Assembly (NCBI GenBank): GCA_025618425.1
Contig: CM046838.1
Location: 17,227,129 to 17,291,128, forward strand
Reading direction: 5' to 3'
DNA length: 64,000 nucleotides
From: Heliocidaris tuberculata
Lineage: Eukaryota; Echinodermata; Echinoidea; Camarodonta; Echinometridae
The position numbers and the translations under genes are program-made. Of this stretch, positions 63,686-64,000 are shown piece by piece. Each line of letters starts with the position of its first letter. Within the stretch, counting starts at the first letter, position 1. The notes beneath the pieces were generated by a model. The model was not told where the DNA came from, did not search any database, and worked only from the letters and a program-made list of their open reading frames with translations.

Positions 63686-64000
63686 CTGGAAGAAACGAAA
63701 AAGATATTAAGACATGTATGCATGGGTGGCACTCATGAGATGACAGGTTTATAGAAGCACTTAACCCTCTTGACAACATGCTTGAGTTCCTGATCGTTTA
63801 GAGATCCGTCTTCTAGCCTTCCATGGTCCAACATCCCCCTTGACTTGGCTTAACACCCCTATGGCCATGGGCCTACAGTCTTGCATACGTACATCCTCTT
63901 AGTTCTACGCTCCACTAATCCTAAGTCCTATGTCTGATTAAAGCTACCCCTCAAGCCTCTAGTTTGACTAGAACAAAAACTCCGAAATAATTGGGACTTA
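63686..64000. other. P4HTM intron continuing past the window
   Basis: Upstream intron sequence on the minus strand; no further coding exon seen. Confidence 0.55.

Overview
Eukaryotic genomic DNA, AT-rich and packed with microsatellites, poly-G/poly-C runs and fold-back elements. The gene content (a vertebrate-like dihydropyrimidine dehydrogenase and a transmembrane prolyl 4-hydroxylase) and the repeat style (tRNA-derived SINE with a 'CCTTGAGCAAGGCA' body, abundant TACATGTA words, many MITE-like palindromes) suggest a marine invertebrate deuterostome, most likely an echinoderm such as a sea urchin. The species is an inference.

Layout. 0-9.7 kb: repeats plus one probable two-exon minus-strand gene for an 86-aa secreted cysteine-containing peptide (1996-2672). 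9.7-50.9 kb: a complete plus-strand DPYD gene whose 16 exons splice with GT-AG introns into 1025 codons. Every catalytic and Fe-S residue I checked falls at the number I recall for mammalian DPD. Its introns carry most of the mobile DNA: in intron 1 a hAT-like element, two SINEs and a 5.2-kb Ty3/gypsy LTR retrotransposon (minus strand); in introns 2 and 3 two inverted copies of a 1.2-kb tandem-repeat element flanking exon 3, and a giant palindrome; in intron 10 a TTAA-flanked MITE; in intron 13 a broken THAP-domain fragment, a 190-bp tandem array and nested MITEs. 50.95-57.56 kb: DPYD 3' UTR and intergenic DNA. 57.56-63.69 kb: the last seven coding exons of a P4HTM-like gene on the minus strand, tail-to-tail with DPYD. 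Its N-terminal exons (membrane anchor) lie beyond the right edge.

The two main genes are not functionally linked in any way I can see: DPYD performs the NADPH-dependent first step of pyrimidine breakdown in the cytosol, and P4HTM is an ER-membrane 2-oxoglutarate/Fe(II) dioxygenase with EF-hands. The most noteworthy observations are the retrotransposon's apparent self-priming design (an 11-nt complement between its predicted transcript start and the primer-binding site, with TA...TA LTR ends and an ATTAC target duplication), a SINE whose head resembles 7SL/SRP RNA, the inverted repeats around DPYD exon 3, and a long acidic C-terminal tail ending in NDEL on the P4HTM homologue.
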